Notes: generated by a model not told the origin, from the letters alone. Counted from the stretch's first letter, positions 16,667 through 24,884 are shown. The stretch is DNA of 34,858 bases from Bacteroidales bacterium (GCA_018399335.1 JAGYNM010000011.1:1-34858); one strand, 5' to 3'. Numbers and translations are program-made.

Positions 16667-17704
16667 ATGATTCTTTATAACAAAATCGACCGCAGAGTAT
16701 TGAAATTACGGTTGATGCAGGAAAGTTTTGAGCGTCGCACACTGTCATTTTATCGTTTTGTGGAAGTGGAAGACCCACAGCAATATCGTGATGAGCTCTT
16801 TTTGAAGCTTCAGGAAATGAATGTTTTTGGCAGAATTTATGTCGCTAAAGAAGGTATCAATGCGCAAATTAGTGTTCCGCTTCCGGAATATGATCGTTTC
16901 AAAACCTATATCAGGCAGCATCCATACACACGCGATGTTTTAATAAATGAGGCTGTCGAAGATAACGGGAAGTCATTTTATAAACTCAAAATCCTTGTTA
17001 AGTACAAAATCCTCTCTGATGGCCTCGACAATAATAGCTTTGATATCTATAATGTTGGAGAACATCTGGATGCGGTTAGTTACAATCAGAAATTGAACGA
17101 ACCCGGCACTGTGGTCATTGACCTTAGAAATCATTATGAGCATGAAGTTGGTCATTTTCAACATGCAATTTTGCCGGATGTAGATACTTACAAGGAGTCT
17201 ATCCCTTTGATAGTGAATATGCTGAAAGAAAAACAACCTAAAAATGTGATGTTATATTGCACAGGCGGCATTCGTTGTGAAAAGTTTTCGGCCTATCTGA
17301 AACATCAGGGCTTTGAGCAGGTTTTTCAATTAAAAGGTGGTGTGATAAATTACGCGCATCAGGTGAGGGAGTTGGAGCTGGAAAGCAAATTCAAAGGCAA
17401 GAACTTTGTTTTTGACGATCGCATGGGCGAACGTGTTACAGATGAAGTGATTGCCCGTTGTCATCAATGTGGTGAGCCAGCTGATAATCATGTAAACTGT
17501 GCGAATGATGCCTGTCATTTGCTTTTTATTCAATGCGATAAATGCGCTTCAAACTTCGATCAGTGTTGTTCATCCGAATGTCAAAATGTGATTCAATTGC
17601 CAGAAGAGATTCAGAAACAACTCCGTAAAGGTCATATGCACCAGAATGCGCATCATAAAGGGCGTTTTGAAACAACACCTAAAAGGATTGATATCTCAGC
17701 CTGA
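16667..17704 (+). CDS. trhO: tRNA uridine(34) hydroxylase, rhodanese type
   Basis: TrhO (YceA family) makes 5-hydroxyuridine at wobble U34 of tRNAs in an O2-dependent reaction. The 345 residues match family length. An N-terminal acylphosphatase-like domain (about 25-110: TLSFYRFVEVEDP, MNVFGRIYVAKEGINAQISVP) precedes the rhodanese domain (about 135-240) with the active-site loop LYCTGGIRCEKFSAYL. A C-terminal Cys-rich zinc-binding region follows (CHQCGEPADNHVNC, then CDKC and CCSSEC). It is divergent from mfd, with its own promoter element. No defects seen. Confidence 0.94.
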   Translation: MILYNKIDRRVLKLRLMQESFERRTLSFYRFVEVEDPQQYRDELFLKLQEMNVFGRIYVAKEGINAQISVPLPEYDRFKTYIRQHPYTRDVLINEAVEDNGKSFYKLKILVKYKILSDGLDNNSFDIYNVGEHLDAVSYNQKLNEPGTVVIDLRNHYEHEVGHFQHAILPDVDTYKESIPLIVNMLKEKQPKNVMLYCTGGIRCEKFSAYLKHQGFEQVFQLKGGVINYAHQVRELELESKFKGKNFVFDDRMGERVTDEVIARCHQCGEPADNHVNCANDACHLLFIQCDKCASNFDQCCSSECQNVIQLPEEIQKQLRKGHMHQNAHHKGRFETTPKRIDISA

Positions 17705-17744
17705 TTTATAGCCTAAAAAAAACGCTAAGCTTCGCAACATTCCT

Positions 17745-17752
17745 TATCTTTG
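17745..17752 (+). promoter_or_regulatory. -7-type promoter element for the hpt-adk operon
   Basis: TATCTTTG fits TAnnTTTG, 41 bp before the hpt ATG. Immediately downstream lies a short inverted repeat, GGTTC (17755-17759) with GAACC (17767-17771), which would sit near the mRNA 5' end. Confidence 0.55.
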
Positions 17753-17793
17753 TCGGTTCGAAACAGGAACCAGTTTCCATTAAATCGTTTTTT

Positions 17794-18330
17794 ATGAGCA
17801 TTATCCGTGTGCACGATAAAGAATTTGACTTGTATATTCCTCAGGATCAAATTGAAAGGGCTATCAAAAAGGTTGCCGATCAGCTCAATCGTGATATGGC
17901 CGGTAAAAATCCATTGTTTTTGGTGGTTTTAAATGGAGCATTTATGTTTGCGGCTGAGCTGTTTAAACATCTTGAAATAGAATGTGAGATTTCATTTGTG
18001 AAGCTGTCTTCCTACCTGGGAACAAGCTCTACTCATGTAGTGCGCGAATTGATTGGGCTCGATCATTCCGTTCATGGCCGGAATATTGTTTTGGTAGAGG
18101 ATATTGTTGATACAGGTTTAACGCTGAGATACACCATTGATAAGCTTATCAAACTTGAAGCGAATGATGTAAAAATCGCCACCATGCTATTCAAACCAAA
18201 AGCATTCAAATACGATTACGAAGTGGATTATGTAGGCATCGAAATTCCAAACGATTTCATTATAGGTTATGGACTCGATTATAACGAACATGCCCGCAAC
18301 TTACCTGATATTTACAAAGTGATTTCATAA
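17794..18330 (+). CDS. hpt: Hypoxanthine phosphoribosyltransferase
   Basis: Hpt joins hypoxanthine (often also guanine) to PRPP, salvaging purines to IMP/GMP. The 178 residues match the family. The PRPP-binding loop ILVLVEDIVDTGLTLRY-type motif is present (VEDIVDTG near residues 101-108), as are FLVVLNGAFMFAAELF near 46 and the C-terminal IPNDFIIGYGLDYNEHARNLPDIY, which closes over the purine. The start is well set by MSIIRVHDKEF. It lies 18 bp upstream of the double adenylate kinase gene; in many flavobacteria hpt and adk are fused into one gene, so this adjacency is likely an ancestral or related arrangement. Confidence 0.95.
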   Translation: MSIIRVHDKEFDLYIPQDQIERAIKKVADQLNRDMAGKNPLFLVVLNGAFMFAAELFKHLEIECEISFVKLSSYLGTSSTHVVRELIGLDHSVHGRNIVLVEDIVDTGLTLRYTIDKLIKLEANDVKIATMLFKPKAFKYDYEVDYVGIEIPNDFIIGYGLDYNEHARNLPDIYKVIS

Positions 18331-18348
18331 AACCATCAAATTTTTGTC

Positions 18349-19521
18349 ATGCTGAATATTGCATTATTTGGCCCTCCCGGAGCCGGGAAAGGAACCCAAA
18401 GTAAACTGTTGCTCGAAAAGTATAACCTTACGTATATCTCCACCGGCGATATTTTGAGGGAAGAAATTTCCAACAAAACCCCACTGGGCATAGAAGCGAA
18501 AGGGATTATTGAGAAAGGAGGCCTTGTGCCTGACGATCTCATTGTTCAAATTATAGAGAAAAGAGTAACGATGAACCTGAACACTGCCGGTATTTTGTTC
18601 GATGGTTTTCCGCGTACTGTGGTTCAGGCATACATTCTTGAAGGTTTACTTTCGAAGATGAACACTAGCCTTACTTGTATGCTCAGTCTAGAAGTACCTA
18701 AAGACGAACTTATTAGCCGCATGCTCGAACGTGCAAAAATTGGTGGCAGAGCTGATGATACCATGGACGTTATAAAGGTCAGGCTCGATGAATATGAAAA
18801 CAAAACCAAGCCGGTAATAGAGTTCTATAAAGAGAAGAATAAGTATTTTCCGATTGATGGAGTTGGCTCGGTGAACACGATTTTTAATAACCTTATCGAG
18901 ACCATCGAAGGAACCATGAAACAGGATTTCTTCAATGTGGTTTTGCTTGGCAAACCCGGATCAGGAAAAGGAACCCAGGGCGAACTTCTGGCACGAAAAC
19001 ATAACCTTGTTTATATCAGTACCGGAAAGCTTTTGCGAAAAGAAATTGCAGGGAACACAGATATTGGTCAAATTGCCAAGCCTTATATGGAACGTGGTGA
19101 AATTGTTCCGGATGAAATAGCCATTCGCCTGATTGAGAAAAAAATACACCATCATCCCACGGCTGCTGGCTTTGTTTTTAAAGGTTTCCCGCGCACCGTT
19201 GTTCAGGCCTACATTTTGGACGGGCTGCTCAGAAGAATTAACTCCAGGGTGTCGTGCATGCTTAACCTTAAGCTTTCGACACTTGATGCAATCAAGCGAC
19301 TGAACGACAGGGGCAAGACCGACAGGAGACGGCTCTATGATGTGTCTACAGATTTGATACTTAATCGTTTGGATGAATATGAAAAGAAAACCAAACCGGT
19401 TATCGAGTATTATAAAAAGCAGACAATCTTTTTTGAGGTAGATGGCTCCGGAGATGAGAATCAGGTGAATGAAAGGTTGGAGGATGCTATGATAAAAGCC
19501 GTGAAACAACTCAGAGGATAG
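18349..19521 (+). CDS. adk: Tandem-duplicated adenylate kinase; second domain with altered active site
   Basis: The 390-residue protein is two adenylate kinase domains in a row, where bacterial Adk is usually about 190-215. Domain 1 (1-189) looks fully active: P-loop GPPGAGKGT (8-16), STGD (31-34), DGFPRT (85-90), Arg124 and Arg128, a short LID with GGRADD (132-137) and Arg145. Domain 2 (about 190-390) keeps the P-loop GKPGSGKGT (201-209), FPRT and Arg317/Arg321. It reads STGK where the family has STGD (Lys227) and KGFPRT where it has DGFPRT (Lys278), and its LID reads RRLYDV instead of GRADD. The replaced acidic residues help position Mg-nucleotide, so domain 2 is probably weak, inactive or regulatory. 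Both domains lack the zinc-finger LID. Co-transcribed with hpt. Confidence 0.93.
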   Translation: MLNIALFGPPGAGKGTQSKLLLEKYNLTYISTGDILREEISNKTPLGIEAKGIIEKGGLVPDDLIVQIIEKRVTMNLNTAGILFDGFPRTVVQAYILEGLLSKMNTSLTCMLSLEVPKDELISRMLERAKIGGRADDTMDVIKVRLDEYENKTKPVIEFYKEKNKYFPIDGVGSVNTIFNNLIETIEGTMKQDFFNVVLLGKPGSGKGTQGELLARKHNLVYISTGKLLRKEIAGNTDIGQIAKPYMERGEIVPDEIAIRLIEKKIHHHPTAAGFVFKGFPRTVVQAYILDGLLRRINSRVSCMLNLKLSTLDAIKRLNDRGKTDRRRLYDVSTDLILNRLDEYEKKTKPVIEYYKKQTIFFEVDGSGDENQVNERLEDAMIKAVKQLRG

Positions 19522-19590
19522 CTTTTTAGCTGTTTTTGGCAATTGATCTTTCTGACATTGAATATTTTTCTATCGTTTGCATCTTTTAAT

Positions 19591-19639
19591 CACGAAATTT
19601 TCGTGCTTTTCTATTGTGCTTGAGCTCAAAAAGCACGAA
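19591..19639 (+). promoter_or_regulatory. Competing inverted repeats between adk and malQ
   Basis: Three overlapping hairpins can form. CACGAA/TTCGTG (19591-19605) is followed by CTTTT and could end the hpt-adk transcript. TTCGTGCTTTT (19600-19610) pairs perfectly with AAAAGCACGAA (19629-19639) and excludes the first. GTGCTT/AAGCAC (19616-19636) is a third. A terminator, or an attenuator if transcripts run on into malQ. Confidence 0.4.
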
Positions 19640-19679
19640 CTTTACAAAGTGTTTCACTAACCTTACTAACTTTAAAGTT
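19638..19679 (+). promoter_or_regulatory. Palindromes and near-consensus promoter before malQ
   Basis: TAACTTTA (19667-19674) is one base from TAnnTTTG and ends 13 bp before the malQ ATG. It overlaps a perfect 12-bp palindrome AACTTTAAAGTT (19668-19679). A related palindrome ACTTTACAAAGT (19639-19650) lies 29 bp upstream, centre to centre. This suggests an operator with two half-similar sites; no regulator is identified. Confidence 0.4.
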
Positions 19680-19687
19680 CATCTGAA

Positions 19688-22397
19688 ATGAAAATCAATC
19701 TAAGCATTAGCTATAGAAGTAGTTGGGGACAACAGCTATGTGTCTCCGGGCAAAATGAACAGCTTGGTGAGTGGCTTCCGGATTTTGCGCTGAGAATGGA
19801 GTATATTGGCAACGATTTGTGGGTTGCAACTTTTGAGCTGGATAAAGGGTCACTAACCGAATACAAATACTTCATACAGGAAGCAAACGGAACAATACAC
19901 TGGGAAAGTGGCAGCAACCGCAAATTGCCCCGGGAATTGTCCGATGAGGTATTTATTCGCGATGCCTGGCATGCCGATATCGACCCGGAGCGGGTGATGC
20001 AAACTAAAGTTTTTACAGACGTAATTTTAAAGCCTTTAAAAGCGCAGAAACAGCGAAAACGGGTTAATTCAAGCAAGCGTTTAACTTTTCGCATGCTGGC
20101 ACCAAGAGTTGGACAAGGCTTTAGTTTGGCAATTACCGGAGAAGGTAAAGCCTTTGGAAACTGGCAGAAACCGCTGCTGATGGATAACTCCCGATATCCT
20201 TACTGGCAATTAACACTTGATAGTGAACAACTTGAAGATGAAATTCGGTATAAATATGTTATTGTCGATCAGTCATCCGGCGATATTGTAACCTGGGAAC
20301 AACGATCTGATCGTGTGGTTGCATTGCCCCGGCCTGAAGCCGAAAGTGTGCTTATCGTGCTCAATGATGAGCAGTTTATTTACCCGGTTGGAGATTTCAA
20401 AGGAGCAGGTGTGGCCGTGCCGATTTTCTCCCTACGAACTGCCGAAGGATTCGGTGTTGGAGAGTTTAACGATATGAGAAAGCTTGTGGATTGGTGCGTT
20501 ATGACCGGGCTGAAAATGATACAGGTGCTTCCTATCAACGAAACGGTTGCCACACATTCCTGGCTCGATTCTTATCCTTATAAGTCGATTTCAGTAATGG
20601 CTTTGCACCCCATGTATTTGCATCTTCCGGCAATGGGTAAGCTGAAGGATAAGGAAAAAGCAGCAGAGTTTGATGCTCTACAGGTCTACCTCAATGGCTT
20701 AAGCCATGTGGATTATGTAGCGATGTTTAATGCAAAGGCACGTTATTTCAAACTAATTTTCGATCAAAATTGGGATGCTGTTAGGAAAACAAAGGCATAT
20801 GAGCAGTTTTTTAATGAAAATGAGTCCTGGCTAAAGCCCTACGCTGCTTTTTGTTATTTAAGAGATCAGTTTAAAACCAGTAATTTTAGGGAATGGAACG
20901 AGTTTGCTGTTTATGATCCAATGAAGATTGATCAGCTTTGCAACCCGTCGAATACATTTCATGAGCATATTGCTGTGCATTATTTTATTCAGTATCACCT
21001 TGATAAACAGCTTCGTGAAGCCATTTCCTATGCGCATTCCAAGGGAGTCGCCGTGAAAGGAGATATTCCTATTGGAATAAGTCCGAATAGTATAGAAGCA
21101 TGGTCAGAACCTGAATATTTCAACCTGAATGGACAGGCAGGCGCACCTCCAGATGATTTTGCCGTAATGGGACAAAATTGGGGTTTTCCAACTTACAATT
21201 GGGAAGAAATGGCGAAAGATGGATATGGCTGGTGGAAAAAGCGGTTGGGTATGATGGAAAAATATTTTGATGCCTATCGCATTGACCATATTCTTGGGTT
21301 TTTTAGAATTTGGGAGATACCACAACATGCCTTGCACGGATTGCTGGGCTATTTTAAGCCAGGCTTGCCGCTAAGCCCTTCCGATCTTGATGAATGGGAT
21401 ATTTGGTTTGATGAGGAACGCTTCACCAAACCTTATATCAGAGGGCATTTTTTGCATGATTTCTTCGGGGAATTTGAAAATGAAGTAAGGCTTAGTTATT
21501 TAAATGAAGTAGATTTTGGAGTGTTCGAACTCAAGGAAGATTTCAATACACAACGCAAAATCTATGAGTATTTTACCCCTCAGGGACAGACCAGTGAGAT
21601 TGATGGCAAAACGCTTGTGATACGTGATGGTTTAATGGGACTGCTCGACGAAGTACTTTTTACGAGATCTATGCGCGGCCGCAGGCTTATCATCCAAGGA
21701 TAGCATTTCATTTCACTTATTCTTATCGCGAACTTGATGCTGCAACTAAAGATCATTTAAATGATTTATACATTCATTATTTTTATCGCAGGCATGATGA
21801 GTTTTGGAAATGGCACGCCATGAATAAATTACCGGCGATCGTTGAAGCATCGAATATGCTGGTTTGTGGCGAGGATCTGGGGATGGTGCCCGAAGGGGTT
21901 TCGGATGATGTCGCGATTAAATATTCTAAAGCCTTGAAGTGCAGCGAATGCCAAAAACCCAAAGGTTGAATTTTGGGCATCCGGCTGATACACCTTATTT
22001 GAGTGTGCGCACACACATCAACACACGACATGTCAACAATCAGAGGATGGTGGGAAGAGGACAAGGAGAAAATTGCACGTTTCTATCACAAAATTTTAGG
22101 CCATAATGACAATCCGCCATTTTTTGCAGAGCCCTGGATTTGCCGGAAATTATTAATCAGCACCTGCATGCACCGGCCATGTGGGTTATTTTACCTATCC
22201 AGGATTTGATTGCTATTGATGGTGGTTTACGCTGGGATCAAACCGATAAGGAAAGAATCAATGTTCCCAGCGATCCTGAAAACAAATGGCGCTATCAAAA
22301 AGGATCCTTTCTTTGGATGAGTTACTTGAGGCTGAAAGTTTTAATAAGGATTTACATAATCTGGTTCATCTGTCGGGGAAGGGACGCTGCGTATTAA
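19688..22397 (+). pseudogene. malQ: 4-alpha-glucanotransferase, DPE2-like (CBM20-CBM20-GH77), interrupted by frameshifts
   Basis: MalQ moves alpha-1,4-glucan segments between maltodextrins. If all frames are joined the product is about 900 residues, the usual length for Bacteroidota enzymes with two N-terminal CBM20 starch-binding modules (about 1-100 and 125-235) and an interrupted GH77 domain. The first frame runs to a stop at 21703 and contains the nucleophile motif AYRIDHILGFFRI. Homology then continues in other frames: VEASNMLVCGEDLGMVPEGVS (acid/base Glu) from ~21826; FGHPADTPYLSV near 21972; STHDMSTIRGWWEED (third catalytic Asp) from 22018; HAPAMWVILPIQDLIAIDGG near 22163; SLDELLEAESFNKDLHNLVH near 22310. 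Eight or nine indels between ~21657 and ~22383, mostly in short homopolymers, break the frame. This looks more like a locally poor sequence than a decayed gene, but as written the gene is broken. Confidence 0.85.
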
Positions 22398-22426
22398 CTT
22401 CATATTTTAAAATGAATGAAAAGCTA

Positions 22427-22461
22427 AAAAGTTCCGAAACGGGTGTTTCGGAACTTTTTTT
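22427..22461 (+). terminator. Strong rho-independent terminator after malQ
   Basis: Perfect stem AAGTTCCGAAAC / GTTTCGGAACTT with loop GGGT, followed by a T run to 22461. On the opposite strand it is followed by TTTTAGC, so it may also stop transcription of the small genes converging from 22516. Its position 30 bp after 22397 supports that point as the true malQ end. Confidence 0.9.
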
Positions 22462-22515
22462 AATCGGGATGCCTTTATAAGAGATGAACGTAATGCCTTC
22501 TGGGCGAAAGCTTGC

Positions 22516-22731
22516 TTATAAGAAAAAGGATCGCTTGTTAATGATGGAGTATAAGCGGAAGGTTTGTTGGTCGGCTAAAGGTTCGAAAAAGAATACTTTG
22601 GAACCATTCAGGTAAACCCTGGCATTGATATCTTTCACCTGACGTTCAACTAACCCGAATGACTCAAGTTCATTTTTGGTGTATATATCATTAATCTTCA
22701 TGGTGATACTATTTTGTAATTCAGTTATCAT
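22516..22731 (-). CDS. Small protein of unknown function (71 aa)
   Basis: I do not recognise this protein. It starts MITELQNSITMKINDIYTKNELESFG and ends LYSIINKRSFFL, with no signal peptide, membrane segment or Cys motif. The predicted pattern is mixed alpha/beta (KVFFFEPL looks like a strand). An internal Met at about 22701 is an alternative start. It begins 17 bp after the stop of the zinc-ribbon gene, so the two probably form a bicistronic unit converging on malQ. It lies just beyond the frame-broken part of malQ, so its frame could also be affected if that region is poorly sequenced. Confidence 0.5.
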   Translation of the reverse strand: MITELQNSITMKINDIYTKNELESFGLVERQVKDINARVYLNGSKVFFFEPLADQQTFRLYSIINKRSFFL

Positions 22732-22748
22732 TTTATTTTAAGTCTAGA

Positions 22749-22943
22749 TTATTTCATTTTTATCGTTTTGCCATCTTTGGTACAAATAGGGCAACTCGAA
22801 TTTTTGACAATGCTGATATATCCACAACGGTCACATTTGTAGTACTTGTGATGTCTTTTTTTTGTTTTATTTACAGAAGTGGATAGTTTTAGACCAAACA
22901 TTGATTTATGACTTTGAACATAGCCTTTCAATACTTGTGCCAA
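22749..22943 (-). CDS. Small zinc-ribbon protein (64 aa)
   Basis: A short basic protein (N-terminal MAQVLKGYVQSHKSMFGLK, then KTKKRHHK) carries a rubredoxin-like four-Cys zinc ribbon: YKCDRCGYISIVKNSSCPIC, that is CxxC-x10-CxxC. This pattern supports a real gene despite its size. The basic N-terminal part could contact nucleic acid; no function can be named. It is followed 17 bp later by the 71-residue gene. No exact TAnnTTTG element was found upstream on its strand. Confidence 0.65.
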   Translation of the reverse strand: MAQVLKGYVQSHKSMFGLKLSTSVNKTKKRHHKYYKCDRCGYISIVKNSSCPICTKDGKTIKMK

Positions 22944-23010
22944 ATTATTTTTTCATTAAATTATATCGCTTTAATAGTCAGAAAATCAGCGAATAAATTA
23001 TTTTTAAGAT

Positions 23011-23129
23011 TATTTTTGGATTATTCAGAGCAGGCTTATTTAGTAAAAGTAATTATCCGATTTTAGATAGCTTATCCGGAATCGGATACTTTATTGTCGG
23101 AGAATGCAGTCAGGAAAAATGTATTTTTG
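23011..23129 (+). promoter_or_regulatory. deoC control region: two -7-type elements flanking TATCCG inverted repeats
   Basis: TATTTTTG occurs at 23011-23018 and again at 23122-23129, the latter ending 16 bp before the preferred deoC ATG. Between them are ATCCGATT (23055-23062) with its exact inverse AATCGGAT (23080-23087), and TATCCG-GAAT-CGGATA (23073-23088). TTATCCG therefore occurs twice directly and once inverted: a candidate operator, or a leader hairpin if transcription starts at the upstream element. Confidence 0.45.
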
Positions 23130-23145
23130 CGGTAAATTTATCGCT

Positions 23146-23979
23146 ATGGAATTTTCAGCTTATACATTTACATCAGAAGAACTGCAGCAGCGCATCAATA
23201 ATATTACTAATGTTACGGCTTCGGCTGGAGAACTCAAACCAATTTTGCCACAACTTTTTGGATTTATTGACCTCACAACCCTAGAAGCTACTGATAATGA
23301 AATCAGTATTGCAGCTTTTTGCAAACGTGCACTGAATTATCAGCAAGCCGGATATACTGTGGCAGCTTTATGTATTTACAGCCCTTTTGTAAAACAGGTG
23401 AAAGAAGCGATGGACGGATCCGGAATTAGCGTTGCGACAGTAGCTTGCGGTTTTCCTTCGGGGCAAATGCCTTTTAAATTGAAACTTGATGAGGTGCAAT
23501 TTGCGGTAGAATCAGGGGCCGACGATGTGGATATGGTCATTTCGAGAGGGAAATTTTTACAAGGGAATTATCAGGAAGTTTTTGAGGAAATTAAAGCAGT
23601 GAAAGCACAATGTGGTGATGCACATCTTAAAGTGATTCTGGAAACCGGTGAGCTTAAAACTGTTGCCAACATTCGAAAAGCCAGTGAATTGGCGTTGCTT
23701 GCCGGAGCAGATTTTTTAAAGACTTCAACCGGAAAAGTTCAGCCTGCTGCCACACTTGAAGCCGCAATTATCATGCTTGATACAATCAGGGAGTTTTATG
23801 ACAAAACAGGGAAAAAGATTGGTTTTAAGCCAGCTGGAGGAATTGCTGATCCCGTGGATGCGTATCATTATATGCAATTGGTGAAAACCGTTTTGGGAGG
23901 TGAGTGGCTTCAAAAAACCCTCTTTCGTATCGGTGCAAGTCGCCTTGCTGATAAGGTTTTGGAGCAGTTAAAAGATTAA
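23146..23979 (+). CDS. deoC: Deoxyribose-phosphate aldolase
   Basis: DeoC splits 2-deoxyribose-5-phosphate into acetaldehyde and glyceraldehyde-3-phosphate, the last step of deoxynucleoside catabolism. About 277 residues from ATG 23146 (MEFSAYTFTSEEL). An in-frame ATG at 23104 would add 14 residues, but a promoter element (TATTTTTG, 23122-23129) lies inside that extension. Motifs: IDLTTLEAT near residue 43, VATVACGFPSGQ, ADDVDMVISRG, the Schiff-base Lys in ADFLKTSTGK, and the second catalytic Lys in GFKPAGGI. Upstream inverted repeats suggest regulation. The following gene has its own promoter elements. Confidence 0.95.
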   Translation: MEFSAYTFTSEELQQRINNITNVTASAGELKPILPQLFGFIDLTTLEATDNEISIAAFCKRALNYQQAGYTVAALCIYSPFVKQVKEAMDGSGISVATVACGFPSGQMPFKLKLDEVQFAVESGADDVDMVISRGKFLQGNYQEVFEEIKAVKAQCGDAHLKVILETGELKTVANIRKASELALLAGADFLKTSTGKVQPAATLEAAIIMLDTIREFYDKTGKKIGFKPAGGIADPVDAYHYMQLVKTVLGGEWLQKTLFRIGASRLADKVLEQLKD

Positions 23980-24017
23980 GCTTCATTGGTAAAATGTGTT
24001 TTTTAATGGAAATGCTT

Positions 24018-24058
24018 TACTTTTGTGAAAAATTCACAATGAGTTTTTTTTAGTTTTG
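24018..24058 (+). promoter_or_regulatory. Two -7-type promoter elements and a palindrome before the thioredoxin-like gene
   Basis: TACTTTTG (24018-24025) and TAGTTTTG (24051-24058) both fit TAnnTTTG. Directly after the first is the inverted repeat GTGAA-AAA-TTCAC (24025-24037), placed where an operator could block it. The second ends 40 bp before the ATG. Confidence 0.5.
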
Positions 24059-24098
24059 CAAGCAGGTCCTTTTATTTCATTTTAAATCTTGTTTCGTA

Positions 24099-24884
24099 AT
24101 GACAAAATATTTTTCACTGATTCTATTTTTTAGTCTTTTGGTTACCACTTCATTAAAAAGTCAGGTTCAAATTGATGAAGCAATTGATTTTAGTGTTAAA
24201 ACACTTGAAAGTGAAATCTTTGACTTATATCCAAAGCTTGACGAAGGAAAAATTGTCGTGATTAATTTTTTCTCTACCTCATGTGGTCCATGTCAAACTT
24301 ATGCCCATGATTTTCAAGTGGCTTATGAAAATTTTGGAGAAAATCAGGGTAATGTCTATTTTCATGGGATAAATTATAACGGAACTAATTATCAGGTGGC
24401 TCAGTTCGCTGATATTTATCAGCTGTTTATGCCATTGGCAAGCGGCCTGGAAGGAAGCGGCAATGCTGCTTTTGAACTTTATGAAACCGTTTCTTATCCC
24501 ACTGTTTTTATTATTAAACCTGACAGGCAAATTGTTGAAAATTACATTTGGGAACCTACAACCGAAAATATAACCAATGCTTTGATCGAGGCGGGTGGCG
24601 TTCTGGTAGGAAATGCAGAAAATGAAGAAACTCTTCAAACCCGTGTGTTTCCAAATCCTGCGACAGATTTTGTGAAGCTTGCTTTTAATGTAAAGAAATC
24701 TACACTTGCAAAATGGCGGGTTTATAACAGCCTTGGATTAATCGTTGAGCAAAATGAGGTTTCTGCTGCGGCAGGCGAGAATATTATTGAGCTGGCAACT
24801 TCAAGTTATACTTCTGGCACTTATTTTGTGGTTATTGAAGCCGATGATAAATTGTTGTACAAAACTACCTTTATCATTCAATAA
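24099..24884 (+). CDS. T9SS-sorted extracellular thioredoxin-like (TlpA-type) protein
   Basis: The 261-residue protein has a signal peptide (1-20), a thioredoxin/TlpA-like domain (about 24-170) with the redox motif FFSTSCGPCQTY (Cys62, Cys65) and a cis-Pro segment SYPTVFII, and a C-terminal T9SS sorting domain (about 180-261: VFPNPATDFVKLAF, GLIVEQNEV, SGTYFVVIE, KTTFIIQ). Redox proteins of this type are normally periplasmic; the sorting domain implies passage through the outer membrane to the cell surface. It is followed after 18 bp by a small lipoprotein gene. Likely a thiol-disulfide role on surface or secreted proteins; the substrate is unknown. Confidence 0.88.
   Translation: MTKYFSLILFFSLLVTTSLKSQVQIDEAIDFSVKTLESEIFDLYPKLDEGKIVVINFFSTSCGPCQTYAHDFQVAYENFGENQGNVYFHGINYNGTNYQVAQFADIYQLFMPLASGLEGSGNAAFELYETVSYPTVFIIKPDRQIVENYIWEPTTENITNALIEAGGVLVGNAENEETLQTRVFPNPATDFVKLAFNVKKSTLAKWRVYNSLGLIVEQNEVSAAAGENIIELATSSYTSGTYFVVIEADDKLLYKTTFIIQ

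Noticed and set aside
21657-21703. Programmed frameshift in malQ
   Set aside because: There are eight or nine separate indels of both signs, not one slippery site, so recoding cannot explain the pattern.
21783-22480. Several short open frames on both strands after the malQ stop at 21703
   Set aside because: The + strand frames (22003, 22140, 22286) are pieces of the malQ C-terminus in shifted frames, and the - strand ones are their complements.
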